The notes under the pieces were generated by a model. The model had not been told where the DNA came from and did not search any database. It saw nothing but the letters and a program-made list of their open reading frames with translations. The position numbers and the translations under genes are program-made. A stretch of 56,007 bases of DNA from Methanobacteriota archaeon (lineage in GTDB: Archaea; Thermoplasmatota; Thermoplasmata; SG8-5), in assembly GCA_013791785.1 (NCBI GenBank), contig VMTD01000058.1, positions 1-56,007 on the forward strand. Direction: 5' to 3'. Positions 1-7,959 of the stretch are shown here, piece after piece (the first letter of the stretch is position 1; each line of letters begins with the position of its first letter).

Positions 1-151
1 CACGTGGGAATCTGGCACGTAATTTTTACTTCACTTCGTGGTCTCGCCATAAGAACATATATGCAACATCAAGTATATTAGTTATGCGGTACAATCGAGG
101 ACATTACCTTTTATCCTTTCAGAATATCCATTGCCGTGAACAGGTGAGACC

Positions 152-1432
152 ATGAGTACATCCAACATCAGCGGATTTTATAAGATGAGCATAGAGGAGA
201 GATTGAAGAAGGTCCAGGAATTCGCCGGACTTCTGGATGAGGACATAAAAATACTGGGAAACACCGGTGCCCTGGACCCGGAAAAGGCGGACCGGATGGT
301 TGAGAACGTCATTGGAACCATGCCCGTTACTCTGGGCATTGCCACCAATTTCAAAGTGAACGACAGGGATGTCCTGGTGCCCATGGCAACCGAGGAACCT
401 TCAGTCATAGCGGCTGCGTCAAACGCCGCAAAGATCGCCAGGGAATCGGGCGGTTTCAAGGCGTCCATGTCCGAGTCGATAATGATTGGGCAGATCCAGC
501 TTACCCACTTAGAGGACCCGGAGAAGGCCCAGTGGGCCATTGAGGAGCACAGGGGTGAACTCCTGGAACTTGCAAATTCGAAGGATCCCATGCTGGTGAA
601 GCTGGGCGGTGGGGCGAGGGACCTGGAGATAAGAATCATAGAAACGTCACAGGGTACCATGCTGATCAACCATCTGCTGGTCAACTGCCTGGACGCCATG
701 GGCGCCAATGCAGTCAACACCATGGCAGAAGCGATATCGCCCAAGCTGGAAGAAATAACCGGGGGCAAGGTATATCTCAGGATAATTTCCAACCTGGCGA
801 TACACAGGTTGGCCAGGTCCGAAGCGGTATTCTCCAAGGAGGCGCTGGGCGGTGAGGACGTTGTCAACGGCATACTGGAGGCCTATGCATTTGCGGCCGC
901 AGACCCTTTCAGGTGCACAACCCACAACAAGGGCATCATGAACGGCATTGACGCCGTGGTACTGGCCACGGGCAACGATTTCCGCGCCATAGAAGCCGGT
1001 GCGCATGCATATGCAGCCTGGAAGCAGGGCGGTTACACTCCTCTCACCCATTACGAGAAGAATGAGAACGGGGACATCGTCGGAAAGATTGAACTGCCCA
1101 TGGCTGTCGGTCTGATAGGCGGCGCAACGGCTGTCCATCCCACCGCAAAGGCCTGCGTCAAGATACTGGGCATCAAGACTGCAGCCGAACTTGGAGAAAT
1201 CATTGCGTCCGTTGGTCTGGCACAGAACATTGCAGCCCTCAGGGCTCTGGCCACCGAGGGTATTCAGAGGGGGCACATGTCGCTCCACGCGAGAAACGTG
1301 GTTGCAATGGCCGCCGACAAACTGGGCATCAAGGCAACCCCCGAGTTAATCGACAAGATCGTACACATCCTGATAAAGGAGAGGAAGGTCCGCATAGACA
1401 GGGCCGAGGAACTCATCAGGGAGTTCCAGTAA
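152..1432 (+). CDS. hmgA: Class II hydroxymethylglutaryl-CoA reductase
   Basis: Reduces HMG-CoA to mevalonate, the committed step of archaeal isoprenoid lipid synthesis. The protein has 426 residues and no membrane segment. It is of the bacterial-type class II: near the N-terminus it has the ENVIGT substrate-binding motif, then EEPS with the catalytic Glu (about residue 82), HNKGIMNG with the catalytic Lys, TGND with the catalytic Asp, and GHMSLH with the catalytic His close to the C-terminus, so the active site looks complete. The ATG follows GGTGAG by a few bases. Class II enzymes in archaea are known from Archaeoglobus and Thermoplasma relatives and are thought to have been acquired from bacteria. 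The rest of the upper mevalonate pathway lies about 17 kb downstream. The next gene starts 1 base after the stop, which suggests an operon. Confidence 0.96.
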   Translation: MSTSNISGFYKMSIEERLKKVQEFAGLLDEDIKILGNTGALDPEKADRMVENVIGTMPVTLGIATNFKVNDRDVLVPMATEEPSVIAAASNAAKIARESGGFKASMSESIMIGQIQLTHLEDPEKAQWAIEEHRGELLELANSKDPMLVKLGGGARDLEIRIIETSQGTMLINHLLVNCLDAMGANAVNTMAEAISPKLEEITGGKVYLRIISNLAIHRLARSEAVFSKEALGGEDVVNGILEAYAFAAADPFRCTTHNKGIMNGIDAVVLATGNDFRAIEAGAHAYAAWKQGGYTPLTHYEKNENGDIVGKIELPMAVGLIGGATAVHPTAKACVKILGIKTAAELGEIIASVGLAQNIAALRALATEGIQRGHMSLHARNVVAMAADKLGIKATPELIDKIVHILIKERKVRIDRAEELIREFQ

Positions 1433-1433
1433 G

Positions 1434-2231
1434 ATGGATGTGGAAAAAGCCATTGAATTCGTGAGAATGCGCGGAAACGAACTTGACAGGGCTAGGCTAA
1501 GTCACGCCCTGGGCGAGGATTTCAACACAGACGAAATTATTGACGGTTTTTCGCGCATCCAGAACCCGGACGGCGGATTTCCGTACGGGGACCGGAAGGG
1601 TTTTCCCAGCTGCCTAAGCAACACGGCCATGGCATTGCACGTTCTTCTGGAGCTGAACCTGGTTGATTCGGAACCGGCCGGGCGCGCAATTGATTTTTTT
1701 CAGGGCATGCGAAAGGACAATGGCACCTGGGAAGAAAATCCTAAAATCATGCCGCTGGACCCGCCGTTCTGGGACATGCCCGGGGATGATGATACGACTA
1801 TATGGATCACTGCTGATATTGCGGATGTGATGCAGAGGGCCGGCCGGAACGTGACAAACGAGACCCTTGCTTTTCTGAAAAGCCAGCAAGAGGCCGATGG
1901 CAGGTTCAAGGGATATTATCACACCACCTGGATTGCCCTGTCCCTTTTCGGGAAGAATGGACTCGCAGATGACAAGGTATTTTCCAGGGCCCTGGCATAT
2001 CTCGAAAGCGTGGACTTGAACGACTGGGACATCTCCTGCGTAGCATGGTGCCTAGATTGCATGAACCGAGGCGGCGTCGGAAAGGACGCACCGCTCAGGA
2101 CGAGACTCATGTATCTTATTTTGGACACACAGGAACAGGATGGGAGTTGGCCCTCGGACGGCGGAGAACAATTGAAAATCAGGGACTCCATTGCAGTTCT
2201 CAATGCAGTTCTGGATATTATACTTAAATAG
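1434..2231 (+). CDS. Terpenoid-cyclase / prenyltransferase alpha-alpha toroid protein
   Basis: A 265-residue protein built of repeated helical units ending in glycine-rich turns, such as NPDGGFPYG (about residue 45), KDNGTWEEN, EADGRFKG and EQDGSWPSD. These match the QW-type repeats of the squalene-hopene cyclase and protein prenyltransferase barrel. It is much shorter than a full squalene cyclase (about 600 residues), and I see no DXDD catalytic motif, so an actual cyclase activity is not shown; it may bind a lipid or protein. It is spaced 1 base from the HMG-CoA reductase stop and probably translated from the same message, which fits an isoprenoid-related role. That role is inference from context. 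Confidence 0.75.
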   Translation: MDVEKAIEFVRMRGNELDRARLSHALGEDFNTDEIIDGFSRIQNPDGGFPYGDRKGFPSCLSNTAMALHVLLELNLVDSEPAGRAIDFFQGMRKDNGTWEENPKIMPLDPPFWDMPGDDDTTIWITADIADVMQRAGRNVTNETLAFLKSQQEADGRFKGYYHTTWIALSLFGKNGLADDKVFSRALAYLESVDLNDWDISCVAWCLDCMNRGGVGKDAPLRTRLMYLILDTQEQDGSWPSDGGEQLKIRDSIAVLNAVLDIILK

Positions 2232-2275
2232 AATATATTACTGGCGTGAGACCATCAATATTATATACGATGACG

Positions 2276-2339
2276 GCTTCAGCGCTTCCAATCCCCTATA
2301 AGAGGGGGTGCTGACCCTTGATTTTAGGGTAGCTGAAGC
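2276..2339 (+). other. Candidate three-way-junction structure upstream of surface protein gene
   Basis: An 8-bp perfect stem GCTTCAGC (2276-2283) / GCTGAAGC (2332-2339) encloses two further perfect hairpins, CCCCT/AGGGG (2293-2297 with 2303-2307) and ACCCT/AGGGT (2314-2318 with 2326-2330). The whole 64-nt block ends 21 bases before the next start codon. It could be a 5'-leader element or a processing or termination structure between two genes. A TATA-like TTATATAC sits at about 2260, so a transcript from that promoter would start inside the block. Confidence 0.4.
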
Positions 2340-2360
2340 ATAAATGGATAAGTGATACAC

Positions 2361-5300
2361 ATGCAAAGCGAAGTAATGGGAAAGACATTGGCCATATTCA
2401 TGGTCATAGCAATGATTGCGACAGGGATTATAATGCTCCCAGGAAGCACAGACGCTACCGGAGCCTACACTGTCACTGGACAACTCAAGGACGACGTGAC
2501 AGACGCTAACGTGGGCGGCGTTAAGGTTACAATAACCAATACTACGCTTTCCGTAAACAAGAACGTGACAAGCTTGACCGATGGAAAATTCACATTGTCC
2601 GTTGTGACACGTGGCGATTACAACCTGACCTTCGAGAAAACCGGTTACAGGACTAAGACCATAATGTTGTACAACGTGACATTCAACGAGACGACCAAGA
2701 CAGCAGACATCGGCATACAGCTCCTTGAGCCTTTGCCAACCGTTTCCGGAACCATCAAGGAACTGGGTGCAACGACCGTAATTAATGATGTCGAAGTTAC
2801 CGTCAAGAACGGAACCTCCGGCGCGGTCATTGACCAGGTAATGTCTGTGAACGGTATGTTCACGGTCCCGGTTGACACGAACAGCGTCAACCTCTATTTC
2901 AAGAAGAACGGATATTATGATAACAACATGGAAAACGTTGCCATAGCCGATTACGGTAACACTAACGTCGGCAACGTGTACCTGGAAAAGATTGTGCCAA
3001 CCCCCACGATTAAAGTCTGGGGCATCATCTTCGAGAACGGAACCTCCGACACACTTTCCGGCGCAATCGTTTCAATTTCTGCCGGAGACGACAAGTGGAT
3101 TACCGCAGTGAGCGACGATGTGGGATACTTTGAAATGCTGGCCTACCCCGGAAGCTTCCAGATAAAAGGCGCACTGACAGGTTACAAGAGCACATTGCCG
3201 GAATGGTTCACAGTGCCCACGGACAAGTCTATCAGGAAGGACCTGAAGCTGGACAAGATTCCTGCCGAGACTCAGACAATCAGCGGTATCATCTACGAGA
3301 CCGATGGCGTCACACCCATCGGCGGTGCAGACCTCTACCTCCACAGCACGGACGGCAAATACGTCAAGCACGCGACCAGCGATGACGTCACCGGTGCATA
3401 CACCATAGCCTTCTATCCGGGCGCAACTTTCGTCCTCGAAGTGAAGAAGGAGAACTACTTCACCAACGCCTCCATCGGCGGAATCACAGTAACGATTGCC
3501 AACCAGGATGTGGAACTGACAATGATTAACAACGTCCACACACTCCGCGGTTTCGTTTACGATACAGTCAACGACAAACCGTTGGTCAACGCAACTGTTA
3601 CCATATACAGTAAGAATTATCTGTATACTCAGGCCACAAACACCCTCTCCAACGGATACTACGAATTCATGGTCTACAACGCATCCAGCTTTTTCCTGAC
3701 AGTCGATTCAGAGGGCTACCAGTCCGTTGTCAAGAACGCGGACACAATAGTGGCCAACAGATACCAGGAAATCGGACTGGAACCGTCCGCAATGGATGAG
3801 GTCAAGACAACCTACACATTCGTTGACTGGAACACAATAACCGTAACAAGGAACAGCATCGTCATAGTCGACAACATCACAACAAGATTCAACGCAGACA
3901 GGAAATACGGCATGGGCTCAGTGGGCCTTTCATTGAACAACGGCGACCTCAGCGTTGCGGAAGTTCAGGCATGGGCCAACTACCTCAAGGCAAAGGGTGC
4001 AGAGAAGAGGGACACGAAGGAATTCCTTACCCTCAACAACACCATCTACAACCTCAATGTAACAAGCTATGACGTGACCATTCAGGGCGCAGAGGGCCCA
4101 GTTTCCGCGCACACAACTATTTACATCAACAGCAGCTACACATACACACTGGCCAAGGAACTGGAAACTCCAGACTCCTCAAAATTCGAACTCGGATTCA
4201 ACGCAACATACGACACAGAATACAAGAATTACGTTAACTACATCATTCTGCCTCTGAACCCGACACAGTTCGAGATGACCAGCAACATCACCGAGACAAA
4301 CAATGTAGTGGTTACAGGATACAACGACCCAATAACCATCGACCCCATGGTCCACGATGGCGACCTGGAAGAGGTCACAATGATGCTCCAGCGGTCCATG
4401 AACGGAACTGCAATGGCCAAGATAATGACCGGCGTCCACTACGTCCTGAACAGCACCTATGACAACTACACTGTGATTGTGGCAAAGGGACCGTCAGGCA
4501 GCACCAATACCGAAGTTACATTCAGCGCCGCAGAGTCCAACGACCAGATTGGTGACATAACCAAGGCCAACTTCACCTGGGACTTCGGAGACAGCGAGAT
4601 GGGATACGGCACCACCGTAAAGCACAATTACACATCCGCAGTTGACGGCGAACTCATCGCCAGACTTGTAATCACGGAGACCGGAGGCAACAAATCATAC
4701 AGGAACATCACCGTTTTCGTGGACAGCCAGAACCCGGTAGCAGGCATCAGCGCCATTATTACCGATACCGAGAACATAACCTTTGCAAGCAATGTTTTGA
4801 CTGTTAACGAGGACCTCCCGATAATCTTCAGCGGAGTCAAGTTCTCTGATGCAGAGAGCATGGACACCGAGACCATCGAAGGTGCAGCATCTTACGATGA
4901 CATAAAATCCGGAGACAGGAAAGGCATCATCGAAAAATGGTACTGGGCATGGGGCGAGGAAAACTCGTTCAACGAAACGGTAACCAAGGAAGGAAGCAAC
5001 AACATCACACACACCTACAGCAACCCCGGTACATACACCCTGAACATGACTGCCACTGACGTGGTGGGACGCGAGAGTACCGCTGCAAGCTGGACTGTAA
5101 GGGTCCTGGACACATCCGCACCGACCGCTGAGTTCAACATAAAGAACAAAGACGCCATCGTCGTGACAGAGGTAATCGAGAACACCACATACCAGTACGA
5201 TGCTTCACCCACCATCGACAACTATGACGACATTGAGAACCTGACATTCGAGTGGACATTCAATGCAGACGGAGCAATCACCAACTACACCGGAATGATC

Positions 5301-5897
5301 GTTAACCACACCTTCGCAAAAGTAGGCACTTTCAATGTAACCCTCACTGCAACCGACAAAGCCGGAAACGCGGGTAACAAGACAACACTGGTGTATGTCA
5401 ACCTGGCTTCAAGACCGAACATCATCATGAAGCTGGGAACGCTGACGTTCAGCTCCAGCCCCGGAACATCGGGAAAGGCCATGACCATATCGGTGAACAT
5501 ATCCAACGACGGACAGGCCAACGCCACCAATATCCAGACCAAATTCTACATAAGGAACCCGGACGGGACCGACAAGGATATCGGAACGCACACAACGACC
5601 TTCCTGGGCATCGGAAACACAACGACCGCCTCAATATCCTGGACACCGAACAAGCCGGGCGAGTTCTCAATCTGGGCCAACGCCACATGTGCAGATGAAC
5701 ACAGTTCCCAGTGGTGGGACAACAAGATAGACGATTTCAGTGTTCAGAAGGTCACAGTGAATCAGTCACCCATGGTCACATGGGGGCTTATCGCGATTGG
5801 CATTGTCGTGGTGATTGTAATCTTCCTCGGAATAAGATATTTCATGAAGAGCGGCACCAAGGAAGAGCCGACCGGCGACAAGAGAAAGAAGAGATAA
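2361..5897 (+). CDS. Large surface protein: carboxypeptidase-regulatory, PKD and CARDB domains with C-terminal anchor
   Basis: A secreted, membrane-anchored protein of 1178 residues. A signal peptide covers about residues 5-30. Five or six carboxypeptidase-regulatory-like beta domains follow (about 35-470, with repeated patterns such as 'SG..Y...G..PI.GA.V'). There is a linker domain, then three PKD-type domains (about 710-1015, with FTWDFGD, WYWAWGEE and FEWTFNADG cores), a CARDB-like domain (about 1020-1130), one membrane helix (about 1138-1162) and a short Lys/Arg-rich tail. Many NxS/T sequons suggest glycosylation. The ATG at 2361 was preferred over an in-frame GTG three codons earlier because the signal peptide starts there. 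The likely role is cell-surface structure or adhesion; no enzymatic domain is visible. Confidence 0.9.
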   Translation: MQSEVMGKTLAIFMVIAMIATGIIMLPGSTDATGAYTVTGQLKDDVTDANVGGVKVTITNTTLSVNKNVTSLTDGKFTLSVVTRGDYNLTFEKTGYRTKTIMLYNVTFNETTKTADIGIQLLEPLPTVSGTIKELGATTVINDVEVTVKNGTSGAVIDQVMSVNGMFTVPVDTNSVNLYFKKNGYYDNNMENVAIADYGNTNVGNVYLEKIVPTPTIKVWGIIFENGTSDTLSGAIVSISAGDDKWITAVSDDVGYFEMLAYPGSFQIKGALTGYKSTLPEWFTVPTDKSIRKDLKLDKIPAETQTISGIIYETDGVTPIGGADLYLHSTDGKYVKHATSDDVTGAYTIAFYPGATFVLEVKKENYFTNASIGGITVTIANQDVELTMINNVHTLRGFVYDTVNDKPLVNATVTIYSKNYLYTQATNTLSNGYYEFMVYNASSFFLTVDSEGYQSVVKNADTIVANRYQEIGLEPSAMDEVKTTYTFVDWNTITVTRNSIVIVDNITTRFNADRKYGMGSVGLSLNNGDLSVAEVQAWANYLKAKGAEKRDTKEFLTLNNTIYNLNVTSYDVTIQGAEGPVSAHTTIYINSSYTYTLAKELETPDSSKFELGFNATYDTEYKNYVNYIILPLNPTQFEMTSNITETNNVVVTGYNDPITIDPMVHDGDLEEVTMMLQRSMNGTAMAKIMTGVHYVLNSTYDNYTVIVAKGPSGSTNTEVTFSAAESNDQIGDITKANFTWDFGDSEMGYGTTVKHNYTSAVDGELIARLVITETGGNKSYRNITVFVDSQNPVAGISAIITDTENITFASNVLTVNEDLPIIFSGVKFSDAESMDTETIEGAASYDDIKSGDRKGIIEKWYWAWGEENSFNETVTKEGSNNITHTYSNPGTYTLNMTATDVVGRESTAASWTVRVLDTSAPTAEFNIKNKDAIVVTEVIENTTYQYDASPTIDNYDDIENLTFEWTFNADGAITNYTGMIVNHTFAKVGTFNVTLTATDKAGNAGNKTTLVYVNLASRPNIIMKLGTLTFSSSPGTSGKAMTISVNISNDGQANATNIQTKFYIRNPDGTDKDIGTHTTTFLGIGNTTTASISWTPNKPGEFSIWANATCADEHSSQWWDNKIDDFSVQKVTVNQSPMVTWGLIAIGIVVVIVIFLGIRYFMKSGTKEEPTGDKRKKR

Positions 5898-5908
5898 ACA
5901 TCTTAATA

Positions 5909-5930
5909 CGGCTGGCTTTCGGGCCAGCCG
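5909..5930 (+). terminator. Hairpin terminator after the surface protein gene
   Basis: CGGCTGGC and GCCAGCCG form an 8-bp stem with a six-base loop 12 bases after the stop codon, followed by a T-rich stretch (TTCCTTTTCAATTTT). Confidence 0.7.
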
Positions 5931-6020
5931 TTCCTTTTCAATTTTCTTATAATTTGTTTATTTTGCATTTGTCATGAAAGTATATTAGGACTGTGGTTGA
6001 TTGGCTCTGGAGGCAAGAGC

Positions 6021-6425
6021 ATGATTGGAAAATTACCGGAAAATATACTCCAGGCAGTTCTGGAAACACTGCCAATGGAATTTTCAGTGGTGGATGCAGA
6101 CGATAAAGTGCTTGCATGGAACAGGCATGAAACAAGGATATTCAAGAGACCCGAAGGCGTCGTGGGAAAGGACGTACACAACTGCCACCCGAAGAAGAGC
6201 CTGGACAAGGTCGAGCTGATTCTCGGGGAGATGAAGGAAGGCAAGAGAGATAATGCAAGCTTCTGGATTGACCTTCCCATAGGACCCGAAAAGCAACCGC
6301 AGAAGGTGCTCATTGAATACTTCGCTCTGAGGGACAGGGATGGTAAGTACCTGGGATGCCTGGAAGCAAGTCAAAATATCAGCAAACATCAGGCGATGTC
6401 AGGGCAGAAAAGACTGCTGGACTGA
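6021..6425 (+). CDS. Stand-alone PAS domain protein
   Basis: A 134-residue protein that is essentially one PAS/PAC domain: an N-terminal helix, 'FSVVDADDKVLAWN' at about residue 22, the 'GKDV..CHP' segment, and a C-terminal strand 'DGKYLGCLEASQNI'. This form, with NCHPKKS after the PAS core, resembles PAS domains attached to DUF438/hemerythrin-type proteins. PAS domains sense ligands, redox state or haem. No output domain is present, so it must act through a partner or as a simple binding protein. The ATG at 6021 has a good GGAGG site at 6009-6013; a TTG eight codons upstream is less likely. Confidence 0.85.
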   Translation: MIGKLPENILQAVLETLPMEFSVVDADDKVLAWNRHETRIFKRPEGVVGKDVHNCHPKKSLDKVELILGEMKEGKRDNASFWIDLPIGPEKQPQKVLIEYFALRDRDGKYLGCLEASQNISKHQAMSGQKRLLD

Positions 6426-6474
6426 GTATAGAACGGTTCAGAAAGTTATTTATATTCAGTCATTGATTATATAG

Positions 6475-6558
6475 TTACGAACCTAATAATCAATACTTAA
6501 ATCGTTCGTAATCTATATGCCGAACACGAATTCAAAATACATAAACTTTAAGTGTTCG
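6475..6558. promoter_or_regulatory. Cluster of four CGAAC/GTTCG half-sites forming two inverted repeats
   Basis: TTACGAAC (6475-6482) is inverted at GTTCGTAA (6504-6511), and CGAACAC (6521-6527) is inverted at GTGTTCG (6552-6558). Both pairs are perfect and share the core CGAAC. They lie in an AT-rich 170-bp gap just upstream of the small gene at 6599, where an operator would be expected. The binding protein is unknown. Confidence 0.4.
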
Positions 6559-6598
6559 ACTATAATCATGGCACAACACAGACAGACGGAGAATAAGA

Positions 6599-6757
6599 AT
6601 GGAAAAGAAAATTCACCTTCAGGTGGACCGGAATGACGATAAAATAAGCCTCCGAGAGGTCATCGAAATGATTTCCAAGATCCAGGCAGAGAACCCCGAC
6701 CGGGAGGTTTTCTGGGACGGAGACACCAACGCCATTTGCAGCCGGAAAAAGAACTGA
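6599..6757 (+). CDS. Small acidic protein of unknown function (52 aa)
   Basis: A 52-residue reading frame starting MEKKIHLQVD and containing 'SLREVIEMISKIQAENPDREVFWDGD' split over a helix and a strand, ending in a Lys-rich tail. Codon use resembles its neighbours, and a GGAG stretch lies about 10 bases before the ATG. The segment 'REVFWDGDTNAICSR' suggests a folded beta element. I do not recognise a family with certainty. It ends 3 bases from the convergent lipoate ligase gene. The upstream inverted repeats suggest regulated expression. Confidence 0.6.
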   Translation: MEKKIHLQVDRNDDKISLREVIEMISKIQAENPDREVFWDGDTNAICSRKKN

Positions 6758-6759
6758 TA

Positions 6760-7515
6760 TCACGGCCGTCTCATTGTCCAATTTTCCAGACCGTACCTCG
6801 TTTCTATCAGATTTTGAATATCCCGATTCTCGGATTCTGAAAATGCGTCCTTATTGAACCTGATATCGAAAACCGACTCGAAACCCCGGACAAGGGCATC
6901 CTTCACCTTCTGAACGTCCGGTTCTTTACCCAGCACTTCTTCAAGAGATGTGACATAATCGGCCGGTTCACGGCCCCTGGAGTGTATCTTATCCACGTCC
7001 ATTTTGAGGGCCCCCAGCATCATTCCCGGCCTGTTCCTCAGTATCAGTGTGCCATGTTGCAGGACTATTCCCCAGCGCCTCATCTGGGCGCTTCCGGATA
7101 TCTTTCTTCCGTTCACCAGGATGTCGTTCACCGGCTTGAAGACAGATTGGATGCCGAGTTCGTCCAGCGCATGGACAATGGCCGAGCACACCGTCCTGAA
7201 CGCATCGTCACGTTTTGACGGGATGGATGCAACATTCAAAGCGAGTCCGTAAATGAGATGATGCTCATCGGTGTAAATGGTACTTCCGCCAGTTACTCTT
7301 CGAACAATCCTGATGCCGTTCTTCCTGCAAAAATCCATATCAACGGCGTCAGAGACCTTCTGAAAATATCCAAGGGATACAGTGGGGCAAGACCTTCTGT
7401 AAAAATGAAGAGTGTTAGGTACCTCATCCCTCGAGCGGGCAAGGGCCATGGCCTCGTCCGCGGCAACAGTGTATGCGGGTTCCGAGAGGTCAGAATCAAC
7501 CAGGCGCCAGTTCAT
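6760..7515 (-). CDS. lplA: Lipoate-protein ligase A family protein
   Basis: Predicted to attach lipoate (or octanoate or biotin) to lipoyl domains through an acyl-adenylate. The 251-residue protein has the BPL/LplA catalytic fold: 'RRVTGGSTIYTDEHHLIY' at about residues 71-88 (the RRxxGG loop), 'NDILVNGRKISGSAQ' at about 130-144 with the conserved Lys, then the 'QHGTLIL' strand. The C-terminal accessory domain of E. coli LplA is not evident; some archaea use a separate LplB, and no such gene is nearby. No lipoyl-dependent dehydrogenase genes are in the window, so the acceptor is unknown. The gene is convergent with the small gene before it and single-standing. Confidence 0.88.
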   Translation of the reverse strand: MNWRLVDSDLSEPAYTVAADEAMALARSRDEVPNTLHFYRRSCPTVSLGYFQKVSDAVDMDFCRKNGIRIVRRVTGGSTIYTDEHHLIYGLALNVASIPSKRDDAFRTVCSAIVHALDELGIQSVFKPVNDILVNGRKISGSAQMRRWGIVLQHGTLILRNRPGMMLGALKMDVDKIHSRGREPADYVTSLEEVLGKEPDVQKVKDALVRGFESVFDIRFNKDAFSESENRDIQNLIETRYGLENWTMRRP

Positions 7516-7560
7516 GAAAGGGCAAATGGATTACCGGTTAATATAGATAGGCCATCAATG

Positions 7561-7810
7561 TAAGAGTTCAGTCTTCTGAAATTTTAGATCTTAGATTTTA
7601 GATTTTAGATGTGTGCTGGCAGAATGCCCAACCGTATTTTAGATTTTAGATTTTAGATGTGTGCTGGCAGAATGCCCGTCCGTATTTTAGATTTTAGAAC
7701 TTAGATTTTAGATTTTTGCAGGGAATATGCAACGTCGTCAATCCGTCGTAAATCTACAATCGTAAATCTAAAATCTACAATCGTTACCCCTTCATTTCAC
7801 TGAATACTTA
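7561..7810 (+). mobile_element. MITE-like element, family B, copy 1
   Basis: A 250-bp non-coding element with ends TAAGAGTTCAG and CTGAATACTTA, which are imperfect inverted repeats. Flanking 10-mers GCCATCAATG and CCCATCATGG match at 7 of 10 positions, suggesting an old target duplication. The interior is AT-rich, made of TTAGATTT-type repeats, and contains a 48-bp tandem duplication (copies starting at about 7611 and 7659, each with GTGTGCTGGCAGAATGCCC). Related copies lie at 16656-16873 and 43592-43794, with a broken one at 49963. No protein is encoded. Confidence 0.75.
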
Positions 7811-7959
7811 CCCATCATGGTATCAAAAATACGGCAATGCACATTCGCACACACGTGCAAATGATTATATAACATCATATATACTCGATAATAAGCACTG
7901 AATCGGGATTAATTCGAAGGAGAGATTCACTGAAAGCATTTGGCGGAAATACTGAAAAG

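Noticed and set aside
7561-7810. CRISPR-like array because of repeated blocks
   Set aside because: Repeats are AT-rich and of unequal spacing, with no constant-length unique spacers and no cas genes nearby; the terminal repeats and flanking duplication point to a mobile element.
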